Source: Paenibacillus_V sp046244365 | Lineage (GTDB): Bacteria > Bacillota > Bacilli > Paenibacillales > NBRC-103111 | NCBI RefSeq assembly: GCF_046244365.1 | Contig: NZ_CP176395.1 | Location: forward strand, 5,332,001 to 5,396,000 | Reading direction: 5' to 3' | DNA: 64,000 bases | Part shown: positions 7,335 through 15,836 of the stretch, piece after piece | Numbering within the stretch: the first letter of the stretch is position 1 | Layout of the letters: each line of letters starts with the position of its first letter | The notes under the pieces: model-generated | What the model saw: the letters and a program-made list of their open reading frames with translations, nothing else | What the model was told of the DNA's origin: nothing | Database searches by the model: none | Position numbers and translations under genes: made by a program

Positions 7335-8300
7335 TTAACGTTCCACATGCTTCTTGTTGCCGAGCACGGCTTCAACCTGCTCCCAAGTCGGCAAGCCTTG
7401 CCAATCGCCTTCCACTTGTACGACCATAGCCCCGATCAAACTGCCGATTCGCACGGCTTCCTTGCTGCTCATCCCCCGAAGCACGCCGGCCAGAAATCCG
7501 GCGCAAAAGCCGTCCCCTGCGCCAACCGTATCTACGACTCGCTCCACCGGGAAGAAAGGGACGGATTCGACTGCGCCGTTCTCCACGACGAACGTTTCCG
7601 CTTCTCCGCCCTTCACGATACAGACGCTGCCGAGCTGATGCAGGTGGCCGAAAATTCGATCCGTATCATCCGTATCGTACAGCAGCTTGAGCTCGTCGAG
7701 TCCGGGCAGGAAGTAATCGGCTTCCTTCGCGATCGGCAGCAGCGTCTCGCGGGCTTCTTCGATCGTCCACAGCTTAAGCCGCAAATTAGGGTCGAAGCAC
7801 ACTTTGACGCCGTTCCTTTTGGCCATGCGCACAGCTTCAAGAACCGTTTCCCGGCACGTGTCGCTGAGCGCCGTCGTGATGCCCGTTATATGCAGCAGTT
7901 TGGCTCCGGCAATGTACGATTCGTCAAGCTGCGCCGGCGTCATCGTGCTCGCCGCGGAAAACTTGCGGTAATAATAAACGGATGTCTTGCCGGCGACAGC
8001 CTCCCGCAGCATAAGACCGGTCGGCGAGCCTGTTACGCGCGAGGAGCGGCTGACGTCGACGCCTTCGCCCCTCAGGCGCTTCTCGATGATGTTGCCGATC
8101 GGATCGCTGCCGAGCAAGCCGAACCAGCCGATGCGGTGGCCAAGCCGGGCGAGCCCGATGGCGAGATTGCTTTCCGCGCCGCCGAACGATTGCTCGAGCA
8201 GCGGGCTGTATTCAAGTCCTTTGGAGCCGGTCGGAAACAGGAGGCCCATCGTCTCGCCAAAGGTTACCACTTCAGGCTGGTATTGCCGCATATCCGTCAT
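7335..8300 (-). CDS. kdgK: 2-dehydro-3-deoxygluconate kinase (PfkB family)
   Basis: The kinase phosphorylates 2-keto-3-deoxygluconate to KDPG with ATP. The product has 321 residues. Ribokinase-fold signatures are the N-terminal FGGAESNLAIGLARLG (substrate side) and the C-terminal DTVGAGDGFCAGF, with catalytic base D263. ATG 8300 is the start because AGAGGTGG lies 8 bases upstream; the in-frame GTG 8312 overlaps that site. It follows kduD by 18 bp and precedes kdgA, matching pathway order. Confidence 0.92.
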   Translation of the reverse strand: MTDMRQYQPEVVTFGETMGLLFPTGSKGLEYSPLLEQSFGGAESNLAIGLARLGHRIGWFGLLGSDPIGNIIEKRLRGEGVDVSRSSRVTGSPTGLMLREAVAGKTSVYYYRKFSAASTMTPAQLDESYIAGAKLLHITGITTALSDTCRETVLEAVRMAKRNGVKVCFDPNLRLKLWTIEEARETLLPIAKEADYFLPGLDELKLLYDTDDTDRIFGHLHQLGSVCIVKGGEAETFVVENGAVESVPFFPVERVVDTVGAGDGFCAGFLAGVLRGMSSKEAVRIGSLIGAMVVQVEGDWQGLPTWEQVEAVLGNKKHVER

Positions 8301-8318
8301 GGAACGTTCCACCTCTTT

Positions 8319-9074
8319 TTATCTTGTCATCCAGCCGCCGTCTACGCATAATACTTCCCCGCTCATATAATCCGATGCCCGCGATGCCAGGAATACTGCT
8401 GGACCCTGCAGGTCCTCCGGCGTACCCCAGCGGCCGGCCGGGATTCGCACCATGATTTGCGAGTTGCGCTCGGTATCCGCCCGCAATGCGGCCGTATTAT
8501 CGGTTTCCATATAGCCCGGCGCTATCGCGTTCACATTGATGCCCTTGCCGGCCCATTCGTTGGCGAGCGCCTTCGTAAGGCCCGCGACGCCATGCTTCGA
8601 GGCGGTGTAGCCGGGGACGTTGATGCCGCCCTGGAAGGTGAGCATCGATGCGATATTGATGATTTTGCCGGAGCCCTGCTTCAGCATTTCCCGTCCGGCG
8701 AGCTGGCAGAGGAAGAACACGCTGTTCAGATTCAGATCGATCACGTCATGCCAGTCCTGCGCCGCATGATCGGCTGCCGGCGTACGGCGGATGATGCCCG
8801 AATTGTTAACGAGAATGTCGATCTTGCCGAATACGGACAAGGTTTCGCTTACGACGCCCGGCAAATTTTCTTCCTTGCTCAAGTCCGCTACGATAATATG
8901 CGCTTTACGGCCCATAGCGAGTATTTCGTCGTGCACCTCGCGATTTTTGCCGCTGCTTGTCACGATGGCGATGTCCGCTCCGGCTTTGGCCAAGCCGATC
9001 GCGATCGCTCCGCCGAGACCTTTGGCGCCGCCGGTCACGATCGCCGTTTTCCCTTGCAAATCAAACAAGCTCAT
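8319..9074 (-). CDS. kduD: 2-deoxy-D-gluconate 3-dehydrogenase (SDR family)
   Basis: An NAD(P)-dependent short-chain dehydrogenase of 251 residues that reduces 2,5-diketo-3-deoxygluconate (DKII) to 2-keto-3-deoxygluconate. It shows the cofactor motif TGGAKGLGGA (14-23), NNSG, S143 (IASM) and the Y156-x-x-x-K160 pair (GYTASKHG). ATG 9074 is chosen because GGGGTGA lies 5 to 6 bases upstream and the protein then begins MSLFDLQGKTAIVTGG, as KduD proteins do. Placement between the DeoR gene and kdgK in a kduI operon supports KduD over other SDR roles. Confidence 0.9.
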   Translation of the reverse strand: MSLFDLQGKTAIVTGGAKGLGGAIAIGLAKAGADIAIVTSSGKNREVHDEILAMGRKAHIIVADLSKEENLPGVVSETLSVFGKIDILVNNSGIIRRTPAADHAAQDWHDVIDLNLNSVFFLCQLAGREMLKQGSGKIINIASMLTFQGGINVPGYTASKHGVAGLTKALANEWAGKGINVNAIAPGYMETDNTAALRADTERNSQIMVRIPAGRWGTPEDLQGPAVFLASRASDYMSGEVLCVDGGWMTR

Positions 9075-9087
9075 ATGGTCACCCCGT

Positions 9088-9840
9088 TTATTTTTCAATC
9101 GTCAACCCGTTGGCTCTGTACCTGTCCGCCACCTCATCCGCCAGTCCGCTGTCCGTAATGATCGTATGCACCTCGGACAGCTCGGCGAACGTCATCAGCG
9201 CGTACTTGTCGAATTTGGTCCTGTCGGCAACGCAAATCGTTTCTTTGGCGCAGGCCATAAGCGCCCGCTTCTGCTCCTGCAGCTCGCTTGTATAGATCGT
9301 AAAGCCGTAGTCCGCATGAATGCCCGAGGTCGTCAGAAAGGCTTTCTGAATGTTCAGCTTGCGAATGAAACCGATTGCGTCGGCGCTGATCAGCATATTG
9401 CGCTGCCGGTATCCCCCGGGCACGACCAGATGAATGCGGTCCTTGCGGGCGAGCTCGCTAATGATAAAGAGGTCGTTCGTAATGACCGTAAGCGGCGCGT
9501 TGTCGAGCAGCTTGGCGATTTCGAGCGTCGTACTCCCCACGTCAAGCGCGATGATATCGTTCGGTTCGATCAAACGCACCGCCTTGGCCGCAACCTCCGC
9601 TTTCTCTTCCAGCTGCTTGGCATTCGGCTCATGAGATGGAAGCAGGCCGCGGTCGGCGTCGTTCTTTAGAACGGCGCCGCCATGTATGCGCACAAGCAAT
9701 CCCTGCTGCTCGAGCTTCTCCAAATCTTCTCGTACCGTTTTGCCGGTTACCTGAAGACGCTCGCTAAGCTCCGAAACCTTGACCTCCCCTTCTTGAAGAA
9801 GAACGGCCATAATGCTTTCATGGCGCTTCAAGCTCGACAT
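9088..9840 (-). CDS. DeoR-family transcriptional regulator of the uronate operon
   Basis: The N-terminal DeoR winged helix-turn-helix lies at about residues 4-58 (RHESIMAVLLQEGEVKVSEL, then VREDLEKLEQQGLLVRIHGGAV). The C-terminal DeoR sensor domain, which binds a phosphosugar, carries the signature DVGSTTLEIAKLL. The length of 250 is standard. It lies one base after the kduI stop and 13 bp before kduD, so it is cotranscribed and probably autoregulated. The natural effector is likely a pathway intermediate such as KDG or KDPG (inference). The tandem repeats upstream of kduI are the best operator candidate. Confidence 0.88.
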   Translation of the reverse strand: MSSLKRHESIMAVLLQEGEVKVSELSERLQVTGKTVREDLEKLEQQGLLVRIHGGAVLKNDADRGLLPSHEPNAKQLEEKAEVAAKAVRLIEPNDIIALDVGSTTLEIAKLLDNAPLTVITNDLFIISELARKDRIHLVVPGGYRQRNMLISADAIGFIRKLNIQKAFLTTSGIHADYGFTIYTSELQEQKRALMACAKETICVADRTKFDKYALMTFAELSEVHTIITDSGLADEVADRYRANGLTIEK

Positions 9841-9841
9841 G

Positions 9842-10675
9842 CTACTTCAATTCCTTCATCGCGACGGCGTCCATATCGGCAAACTCTTGGTTTTCGCCGG
9901 CCATTCCCCAAATGAACGTGTAGTTGCTAGTGCCCACACCGCTGTGAATCGACCAGCTAGGAGAAATAATCGCTTGCTCGTTGCGTACGACAACATGACG
10001 GGTTTCCGTCGGCTCGCCCATCAAGTGGAAAACGACGCCGTCCTCCGGCATATCGAAATAGAAGTACACTTCGGAACGGCGGTTATGCGTGTGACAAGGC
10101 ATCGTATTCCACATGTTGCCCGGCTTCAGCAGCGTCATTCCCATTACGAGCTGGCAGCTCTTGATCCCTTGCTCGTGAATGTATTTGTAGATCGTTCTTT
10201 CATTCGAGTTGGTGATGCTGCCGAGATGATTCGGCTCCGCTTCGCTAATAGCCGCTTTAACGGTCGGATATTCTTTATGCGCGGGAGTCGAGTTCAGATA
10301 GAAACGGGCCGGATTCGCGTTGTCGGCGCTTTTGAACAGCACTTCGCGCTTGCCTAGTCCGACATAGAGGCAATCTTTCGTTTCCATAATGAATTCTTCG
10401 CCGTCTACCACGACCGATCCGCGAGGACCTACGTTGATGATGCCGATTTCGCGGCGCGCCAGGAAAAATTCCGCTCCCATCTCTTTGCGGTCCGCTTCCA
10501 ATGCAATCGTGCCGTTCGTCGGAATAGCGCCGCCCGTTATGATCCTGTCGACATGGCTGTATACGAGCTTCAGTTCGCCGGGGACGAACAGCCCTTCTAT
10601 TAAATACTCGCTTCTCAATTGTTCGGTATCAAATGCCTTTGTTGCAGCAGGGTTCGTAGCGTAACGGATTTCCAT
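9842..10675 (-). CDS. kduI: 5-dehydro-4-deoxy-D-glucuronate isomerase
   Basis: KduI converts 4-deoxy-L-threo-5-hexosulose uronate, formed spontaneously from the sugar released by GH88 or pectate lyase action, to 3-deoxy-D-glycero-2,5-hexodiulosonate. It is a zinc cupin of 277 residues. H195, H197 and E202 in CHTHNRRSEVYFYF and H244 in SIHSG match the E. coli ligands H196, H198, E203 and H245. ATG 10675 is chosen because GGAGGTACGAACG precedes it and the length then fits the family. It is the first gene of the operon. Confidence 0.94.
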   Translation of the reverse strand: MEIRYATNPAATKAFDTEQLRSEYLIEGLFVPGELKLVYSHVDRIITGGAIPTNGTIALEADRKEMGAEFFLARREIGIINVGPRGSVVVDGEEFIMETKDCLYVGLGKREVLFKSADNANPARFYLNSTPAHKEYPTVKAAISEAEPNHLGSITNSNERTIYKYIHEQGIKSCQLVMGMTLLKPGNMWNTMPCHTHNRRSEVYFYFDMPEDGVVFHLMGEPTETRHVVVRNEQAIISPSWSIHSGVGTSNYTFIWGMAGENQEFADMDAVAMKELK

Positions 10676-10722
10676 CGTTCGTACCTCCATATAAGTAAGT
10701 TTTAGTTCCATTTCCTAAGCAA

Positions 10723-10770
10723 AGTATAATACATCGGTACGTTTATGTACATATATTTCCGAAATATCAA
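10723..10770 (-). promoter_or_regulatory. Candidate promoters of the kduI operon
   Basis: Two leftward candidates are visible. One is TGTACA (10751-10746), 17 bp, TATACT (10728-10723). The other is TTGATA (10770-10765), 17 bp, CATAAA (10747-10742), whose -35 abuts the tandem repeats. Which one is used cannot be decided from sequence. Confidence 0.5.
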
Positions 10771-10800
10771 GTTCATTTACGTTCGTTTTCGTTCTTTTCC
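10771..10800. promoter_or_regulatory. Three tandem 10-bp repeats, probable DeoR-family operator
   Basis: GTTCATTTAC, GTTCGTTTTC and GTTCTTTTCC follow one another exactly, consensus GTTCNTTTNC, so each unit presents the same face of the helix. TTCGTTTTCGTTC-like direct repeats are known for sugar regulators of the DeoR family. The array lies just upstream of the promoters of the operon that encodes a DeoR regulator. Confidence 0.65.
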
Positions 10801-10935
10801 ATGAAAAGACACTCGAGAATTGAACAACTTACGATTGACTTGAACCGCTCCTCCCAATCTTGAACTAGCATTCCCTGAGCGGGTAACCGATTATCCTGTG
10901 CATGAAGGCCCTATCGGCATCCGTACTCATTAATG

Positions 10936-10958
10936 GCAAAAACCCGCTTGCCGCGGGT
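10936..10958 (-). terminator. Terminator after the CPBP protease gene
   Basis: Leftward hairpin ACCCGC-GGCAA-GCGGGT followed by TTTTTG, placed 13 bp beyond the stop of the gene at 10971. Confidence 0.8.
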
Positions 10959-10970
10959 CCAAGGTCGGTT

Positions 10971-11762
10971 CTATGAAGCTGTCGAGTCACCGAAATCCTT
11001 CCGGTAATACCGGCGATCGAACGGGTACCACATCACGTGAAACACGATATGTATGACAATGGCCGAAATCAGGCCGAATTGCAGCAATGCATATCCGCAA
11101 AAAATAGCCACCCACAAATTGCCGAAAAGCGAAGTGACTACTAGGAGAGGCGTCTTCTTGCACCCTTCCGCGACCAGTCCGGGAATATGAGCAAGTCCGA
11201 AAACGACACCCGTCACCACAAGCGAAATCCACACGACCGCTTCATTGAGCGGAGCGATAAGCGACGCCAGCCACAGCAAGAGCGTAAGCAGCCCGAAGCG
11301 GAACATGACCTCCTCGTTGATTCCTCCGGACGTTATCCTGGCGAGCAGCCCCAATCTTAAACGCAGCCGTTCCGTCAGCATGACGCTTTCTTTATCCATC
11401 CGCTTGCGAATGTAGCCGTAATAGGCGAGCAGCCAGACTCCCGTACAAACGACGCCCCAAAGCAGGCCGTACCCCGTTTGCCTCCACAACGACTGGACGT
11501 CGGCCGTTTCGCCGTAAAACAGACTTTCCAGAAAAGGCTCTCGAATCCCTACGAGCGGTCCGAAATACGTGCCGATTATCGCAGGAATGACGATAAGCAG
11601 CACGTTTTGCATAATCATAATCATAAGAAGCTTCGGTTTGCTGACCTCCGTCATGCCGAATTCAGGCTTATGGCGAAGCTGTTCCGCCGAGAAAGCGCTC
11701 ATCAGCACGACTCCCGGCAAGCATAATGCAACGATACTGACAAATAATGCCCATTGAAACAT
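10971..11762 (-). CDS. CPBP family intramembrane glutamic endopeptidase
   Basis: A multi-pass membrane protein of 263 residues related to the Abi/CAAX-processing protease family (Rce1 fold). The motifs are EEVMFR (E150, E151, R155), FGLAH (F188, H192) and the late histidines in IHIVFH (H238, H242). Several hydrophobic segments cover about 4-24, 45-65, 98-116, 156-172, 178-193 and 215-245. In Gram-positive bacteria such proteins are linked to bacteriocin self-immunity or peptide processing, but no bacteriocin gene is adjacent, so the substrate is unknown. ATG 11762 has AAGGAG 8 bases upstream, which decides the start. Confidence 0.88.
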   Translation of the reverse strand: MFQWALFVSIVALCLPGVVLMSAFSAEQLRHKPEFGMTEVSKPKLLMIMIMQNVLLIVIPAIIGTYFGPLVGIREPFLESLFYGETADVQSLWRQTGYGLLWGVVCTGVWLLAYYGYIRKRMDKESVMLTERLRLRLGLLARITSGGINEEVMFRFGLLTLLLWLASLIAPLNEAVVWISLVVTGVVFGLAHIPGLVAEGCKKTPLLVVTSLFGNLWVAIFCGYALLQFGLISAIVIHIVFHVMWYPFDRRYYRKDFGDSTAS

Positions 11763-11826
11763 ATGGATAGCTCCTTCTCGAACATTTTCCTTGAAACGGC
11801 ACTGGCAGCGGCATTTCTGAGATTTC

Positions 11827-11853
11827 AAAAAAGCCGCGAAACAAGTCCGCAGC
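11827..11853 (-). terminator. Terminator after the secreted GH26-like gene
   Basis: Leftward 7-bp stem AGCTGCG / CGCGGCT (one T-G pair) followed by TTTTTTG, 45 bp past the stop codon at 11899. Confidence 0.65.
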
Positions 11854-11898
11854 TTAATTGTCATCGATTCCTATAGGAAATGCAAACGGGAAATACGG

Positions 11899-13875
11899 CT
11901 ATCCGCCTGTCTTAATCGACGCCGTGCGTGTCCGGCCGTCCCATTCCACCTTGCCGCCGAACGCTTCTCCAATCCACCTGACAGGAGCCATCGTAAAGTT
12001 GTTTACCAACTCTGCGGGCTGTTCCAGCTTTTCGGAAACGCCGTTCTTTACGGCTGTAGCTTGACCAATGGCAAGAGAAACGGTCATTCCGGCTTTTTGA
12101 CCCTTTGCCGTACGGGTTGCGTTGTCATAGTCGACGGTTGCGCCCATCGCTTCGAAAATCGCCCGCAGCGGCGCAAGCGTGCTTCCGTTTACGATAACCG
12201 GATGCTGCTCCACATCCAGCTTCTTGCCGTCGACGACAACGGATACGATCGAGGACAGCGCAATCGATTTGTCGGAAGCCAAAGCGCCGTCGGCGCCGTA
12301 AACGCGAACCCCGAACGAAGAGCCTTCCGGCACGTCCCCAGCCGATAGTTCCAAGTAAAAAGGTGCTTTCGTCTGCGACCCGATAACGGTTCCATTTAGC
12401 ACGTACTCGATCTTGCTAATGAACGCTTCGGGAATTTTTACGAAAGGCACGATTCTCGTAGATTCGGCGAAGGACGCGCTCCCTTCCGCTTTCGTATAGG
12501 CTTGCGGCTTTGCCGGGTGCACACCCTGCTCGATCTTGGTCAAGAAGTTCGGCCCCGCGATAAGCGTCTTATAAGCTTTCAGCATCTCGTCATTATCACT
12601 GAGCAAATAGTTGTTGCGCGAATCCTTTTCCTTCATGTCTACATTAAAATAGGTAATGGCCTTGAGCCGCGGATATTTCATTGGCATTACTTCATAAAGC
12701 CGGGCCAAATTCATGAGCGCCCAATCGGTATAATCCTCGCCGTCCGCATTCGTAAAATGCGCGACCGCCGTTTCGCTGATCATGATCGGCTTGCGGTCCG
12801 CATACAAGCCATACAGCTCGTCGAGACGCTCGATCGGGGTTTGGCCGAACGCCGGCTTGGCCGGATCCCCATGTTCGTACGGTTCCGTATATAGGCTTAT
12901 GCCAACCCAATCGACATAAGCGTCGCCGGGATAATAGGCATCCATCGAATAGCGCGGCACATCGCCGGGACTCCAAACCATCGCGACATTCGGCGCTTCC
13001 TCGGCCATGATGTCATGGATCATCCGAAACTTTTCGATATAGGCTTGCGGATCGCCGTTCCATTTCGTCCAGGCGCCGTTCATTTCGCTGGCATAACGAA
13101 GAAATATCGGAATGCCGGACGCTTTGGCGTCACGAGCCCACTGACGGACGTAAGCGCCGTCGACGACGGCATCAAGACCTTCCGACGGCTCCCAGCCGAT
13201 TTGCAGGCCGGCGCCCGCTTCTTTGGCGTTCTTCGCGTGACCGTTCGGAAATTTGGTTCCCCATGGCGCATAAGCCAAGTAAATCGCATGTTTCTTGCCG
13301 TAAAGCTGTTCGGATTTCGTAAAGTAATTGCCCATTTTCGGATCGCGTTCGGAATAGAGCCCAAGGTATACGCCCGATTCCGGTTCGTATTTGGCCAGGC
13401 TTCCTTGTTCGGGCGCCGCCATCCGTTTCGCGAGCCCGGCATCGTTCGAGGAAAGATAGATATCCGTTACCGTCCGCAAATGCTCGGCACGCTGCAGGTC
13501 TCCCGCTCCCCAATCTCTGCCGGCCTTCAGCCAATATTCGTTTTCCAGCTCGTAATATTTGATGGCGTTCTCGTAATCCTTCGCTACTTTATCGTAGTAT
13601 TCGTCGATGTTGCCGGCATAGACCGCCGCGTTCTCCCAGTTTCCTTTCCCCGCCTCATATTGCATGAGCTCGTCCCAGTACGGAATAGCCCCAGCCGTAT
13701 TTCCGGCGCCGTTCAGCGACTCGGCTTTCACGTGCAAGTCCCAATAGTAATCGGCGTGAGCCGTTTGCGGCACCGCCGTTCCCGTCAGCAGCAAGCCCGC
13801 AATCGCCGTTATAGCGGTGATCCGGGATACGCCCCGGCTTTTCATGCCGCTTACTTCTGCGTATATTTTCTTCAT
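11899..13875 (-). CDS. Secreted GH26-like glycosidase with copper amine oxidase N-terminal domain
   Basis: The 658-residue product has a signal peptide (helix AITAIAGLLLTGTAV, likely cleavage after TAHA41). A helical TPR-like part covers about 50-150. A (beta/alpha)8 domain at about 165-430 resembles family 26 beta-mannanases: the probable acid/base is E264 in RYASEMNG and the probable nucleophile E368 in MISETA. The tail at about 545-658 is a copper-amine-oxidase N-terminal (stalk) domain with the repeated pattern VNGSTLAPLRAIFEAMGA and FTMAPVRWIGEAFGG, common in Paenibacillus surface proteins. ATG 13875 follows GGGGGG. The substrate is not certain. It is divergent from the methyltransferase gene. 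Confidence 0.8.
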   Translation of the reverse strand: MKKIYAEVSGMKSRGVSRITAITAIAGLLLTGTAVPQTAHADYYWDLHVKAESLNGAGNTAGAIPYWDELMQYEAGKGNWENAAVYAGNIDEYYDKVAKDYENAIKYYELENEYWLKAGRDWGAGDLQRAEHLRTVTDIYLSSNDAGLAKRMAAPEQGSLAKYEPESGVYLGLYSERDPKMGNYFTKSEQLYGKKHAIYLAYAPWGTKFPNGHAKNAKEAGAGLQIGWEPSEGLDAVVDGAYVRQWARDAKASGIPIFLRYASEMNGAWTKWNGDPQAYIEKFRMIHDIMAEEAPNVAMVWSPGDVPRYSMDAYYPGDAYVDWVGISLYTEPYEHGDPAKPAFGQTPIERLDELYGLYADRKPIMISETAVAHFTNADGEDYTDWALMNLARLYEVMPMKYPRLKAITYFNVDMKEKDSRNNYLLSDNDEMLKAYKTLIAGPNFLTKIEQGVHPAKPQAYTKAEGSASFAESTRIVPFVKIPEAFISKIEYVLNGTVIGSQTKAPFYLELSAGDVPEGSSFGVRVYGADGALASDKSIALSSIVSVVVDGKKLDVEQHPVIVNGSTLAPLRAIFEAMGATVDYDNATRTAKGQKAGMTVSLAIGQATAVKNGVSEKLEQPAELVNNFTMAPVRWIGEAFGGKVEWDGRTRTASIKTGG

Positions 13876-14134
13876 CTGAATTCCCCCCGCCTTGTTCAAT
13901 GCGCTATGTATGGACAAAAGTTCCACACTTATTATAGCGGATATTGCCGTAAACTGGCATCGTTTTTGCGGAATTCCGTTTAAAATGGCGGACCGCGCTC
14001 GCTTCTCCTCCCTTGATGTTGTAAAATAACGAAGGAACGGCCTGCGTCTTCCGGGTGCAGGCAAGCGTTTTTCTAAATGAATCGCAATCAACGTTACGAA
14101 AACCAATAGACGAATCGAAGGATGGGACAAGCAC

Positions 14135-15004
14135 ATGTTTTCCGCAAAAGACTGGCAAGACTACGAATTAATCGATACGGGCGGCGGCGAAAAGCTGGAA
14201 CGCTGGGGCGGCTATACGCTTCGCCGGCCGGATCCGCAAATCATATGGCCGCTGGAGAAGGAAACCGGCCAGTGGCTTCATGCCAACGCCCACTACCACA
14301 GAAGTTCAAGCGGCGGAGGTCAATGGGAATATAAACAGCAATTGCCGGAGCGGTGGACCATTTCATACGGCAATCTGAAGTTCCACATTAAACCGACCGG
14401 CTTCAAACATACCGGACTTTTTCCCGAGCAAGCGGTCAACTGGAGCTGGATGATCGATAAAATCAAAGCGGCGCGCCGTCCGATCAAGGTGCTCAATCTG
14501 TTCGCCTACACGGGCGGAGCCTCGGTCGCTTGCGCTTCCGCAGGGGCTGAAGTCTGCCATGTCGACGCAGCCAAAGGCATGGTCCAATGGGCCAAGGAAA
14601 ATCTTCAGCTTTCCGGGCTCGGCGATCGCCCCGTCCGCTTCATTACCGACGACGTGTTCAAGTTCGTCCAGCGCGAGCAGCGGCGCGGCAGCCGGTACGA
14701 CGCCATCATCATGGACCCTCCGTCTTACGGACGCGGACCGAACGGCGAAATGTGGAAGCTTGAGGAAGATCTCTTTCCGTTCGTACAAACCTGTATGTCC
14801 ATTCTGACGGACAGGCCGTTGTTCATGCTGATCAATTCCTATACGACGGGGATCTCGGCTACGGTGCTTACGAATATTTTAACGATGACGCTCAAGAAAA
14901 AATACGGCGGCGCCATAACCTCCGGTGAAATCGGACTGCCGATAACGGAGTCCGGCATGCATTTGCCTTGCGGCATTCTCGGACGCTGGGAGGAAAAACA
15001 ATAA
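14135..15004 (+). CDS. Class I SAM-dependent methyltransferase, RlmI/RlmK-like
   Basis: The 289-residue product has a short N-terminal region and a Rossmann methyltransferase domain. Motif I reads VLNLFAYTGGASVACASAGA, followed by HVDAAKGMVQWAKEN (acidic SAM ligand) and the catalytic-type MDPPSYGRG. This DPPSYG pattern is shared with 23S rRNA cytosine-5 methyltransferases of the RlmI group, but the N-terminal PUA domain of RlmI is missing, so the target is uncertain. Its stop codon overlaps the start of the pseudouridine synthase gene (TAATG), which suggests translational coupling of two RNA-modifying enzymes. Confidence 0.82.
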   Translation: MFSAKDWQDYELIDTGGGEKLERWGGYTLRRPDPQIIWPLEKETGQWLHANAHYHRSSSGGGQWEYKQQLPERWTISYGNLKFHIKPTGFKHTGLFPEQAVNWSWMIDKIKAARRPIKVLNLFAYTGGASVACASAGAEVCHVDAAKGMVQWAKENLQLSGLGDRPVRFITDDVFKFVQREQRRGSRYDAIIMDPPSYGRGPNGEMWKLEEDLFPFVQTCMSILTDRPLFMLINSYTTGISATVLTNILTMTLKKKYGGAITSGEIGLPITESGMHLPCGILGRWEEKQ

Positions 15005-15720
15005 TGGCCTCCGGATCCCGATCCGCGGTTCCGGTATTGTTCGAAGACAATCACCTCCTCGTCGTCGAGAAGCCGGTCAATATGCCGACCCAAGAGGATG
15101 AATCGAAGGATCCCGATTTATTGAGCGTACTGAAGGAAGACATCAAGCAACGCTACGGCAAGCCCGGCAACGTGTACCTCGGACTCGTCCATAGGCTCGA
15201 CCGTCCGGTCGGGGGCGTCATGGTTTTCGCCAAAACGTCCAAGGCGGCCTCCCGCTTGTCCGATATGGTGCGCACGCGCGCTTTCGGCAAAACGTATGTC
15301 GCAGTCGTCCGCGGCAAGCCAAAAACGCCAAGCGGCCGGCTTGTCCATTATTTGCGTAAGGATAGCCGTACCAATATGGTACGAGCCGTACCTAAGGGAA
15401 GCGCGGAAGCGAAGGAAGCGATTCTCGATTACGAGGTTGTGGCCGGCGCCGAAGGCCTGTGCCTGGTAAAGGTCAAGCTGCAAACGGGCAGGCCCCATCA
15501 AATCCGGGTACAATTTGCCTCGATCGGCTGCCCACTGTACGGCGACCAGCGCTACGGCGCTCATGTCAACGAACCGGGCCAGCAAATCGCCCTTTGGTCG
15601 ATTCGCTTATCGTTCGAGCATCCGACGCAGAAGGAGCAGCTTGCCTTCGTCTCGCTGCCGCCGCGCGACTATCCTTGGGTGCTGTGGGACAGCCCGGTGC
15701 TGGACGCCATAAGGGATTAG
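15004..15720 (+). CDS. RNA pseudouridine synthase, RluA family
   Basis: A stand-alone catalytic domain of 238 residues without an S4 domain. The catalytic aspartate is D66 in VHRLDRPVGGVM. The later motifs LQTGRPHQIRVQ and GDQRYG are typical of the RluA/RluD family. The start at ATG 15004 overlaps the preceding stop by one base and has GGGAGG upstream. The target base in rRNA or tRNA cannot be read from sequence. Confidence 0.92.
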   Translation: MASGSRSAVPVLFEDNHLLVVEKPVNMPTQEDESKDPDLLSVLKEDIKQRYGKPGNVYLGLVHRLDRPVGGVMVFAKTSKAASRLSDMVRTRAFGKTYVAVVRGKPKTPSGRLVHYLRKDSRTNMVRAVPKGSAEAKEAILDYEVVAGAEGLCLVKVKLQTGRPHQIRVQFASIGCPLYGDQRYGAHVNEPGQQIALWSIRLSFEHPTQKEQLAFVSLPPRDYPWVLWDSPVLDAIRD

Positions 15721-15733
15721 CGGGAAGCGATAA

Positions 15734-15834
15734 GCTTCAGCGCAATCCTTCACTTTGTGGGGTGATTCTTTCGGGGCTCCCCGCAAAGTAATCGGAATAC
15801 GCTTCAACGCAATACTTCACTTTGTGGGGTGATT
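15734..15834 (+). repeat. Duplicated 34-bp leader ahead of the SRAP gene
   Basis: Copies at 15734-15767 and 15801-15834 differ at two of 34 positions and are 67 bp apart, start to start. Both contain CTTCACTTTGTGGGGTGATT, the second of which supplies the ribosome binding site (GGGGTGAT) of the SRAP gene. Between them lies a bulged hairpin (CTTTCGGGG / CCCCGCAAAG). Confidence 0.75.
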
Positions 15835-15836
15835 AT

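Noticed and set aside
7347..8351. Rightward 334-codon frame opposite kdgK
   Set aside because: Antisense shadow in G+C-rich coding DNA; kdgK has complete motifs on the other strand.
13015..13983. Rightward 322-codon frame opposite the GH26-like gene
   Set aside because: No signal, motif or ribosome site; composition is that of a reverse-complement shadow.
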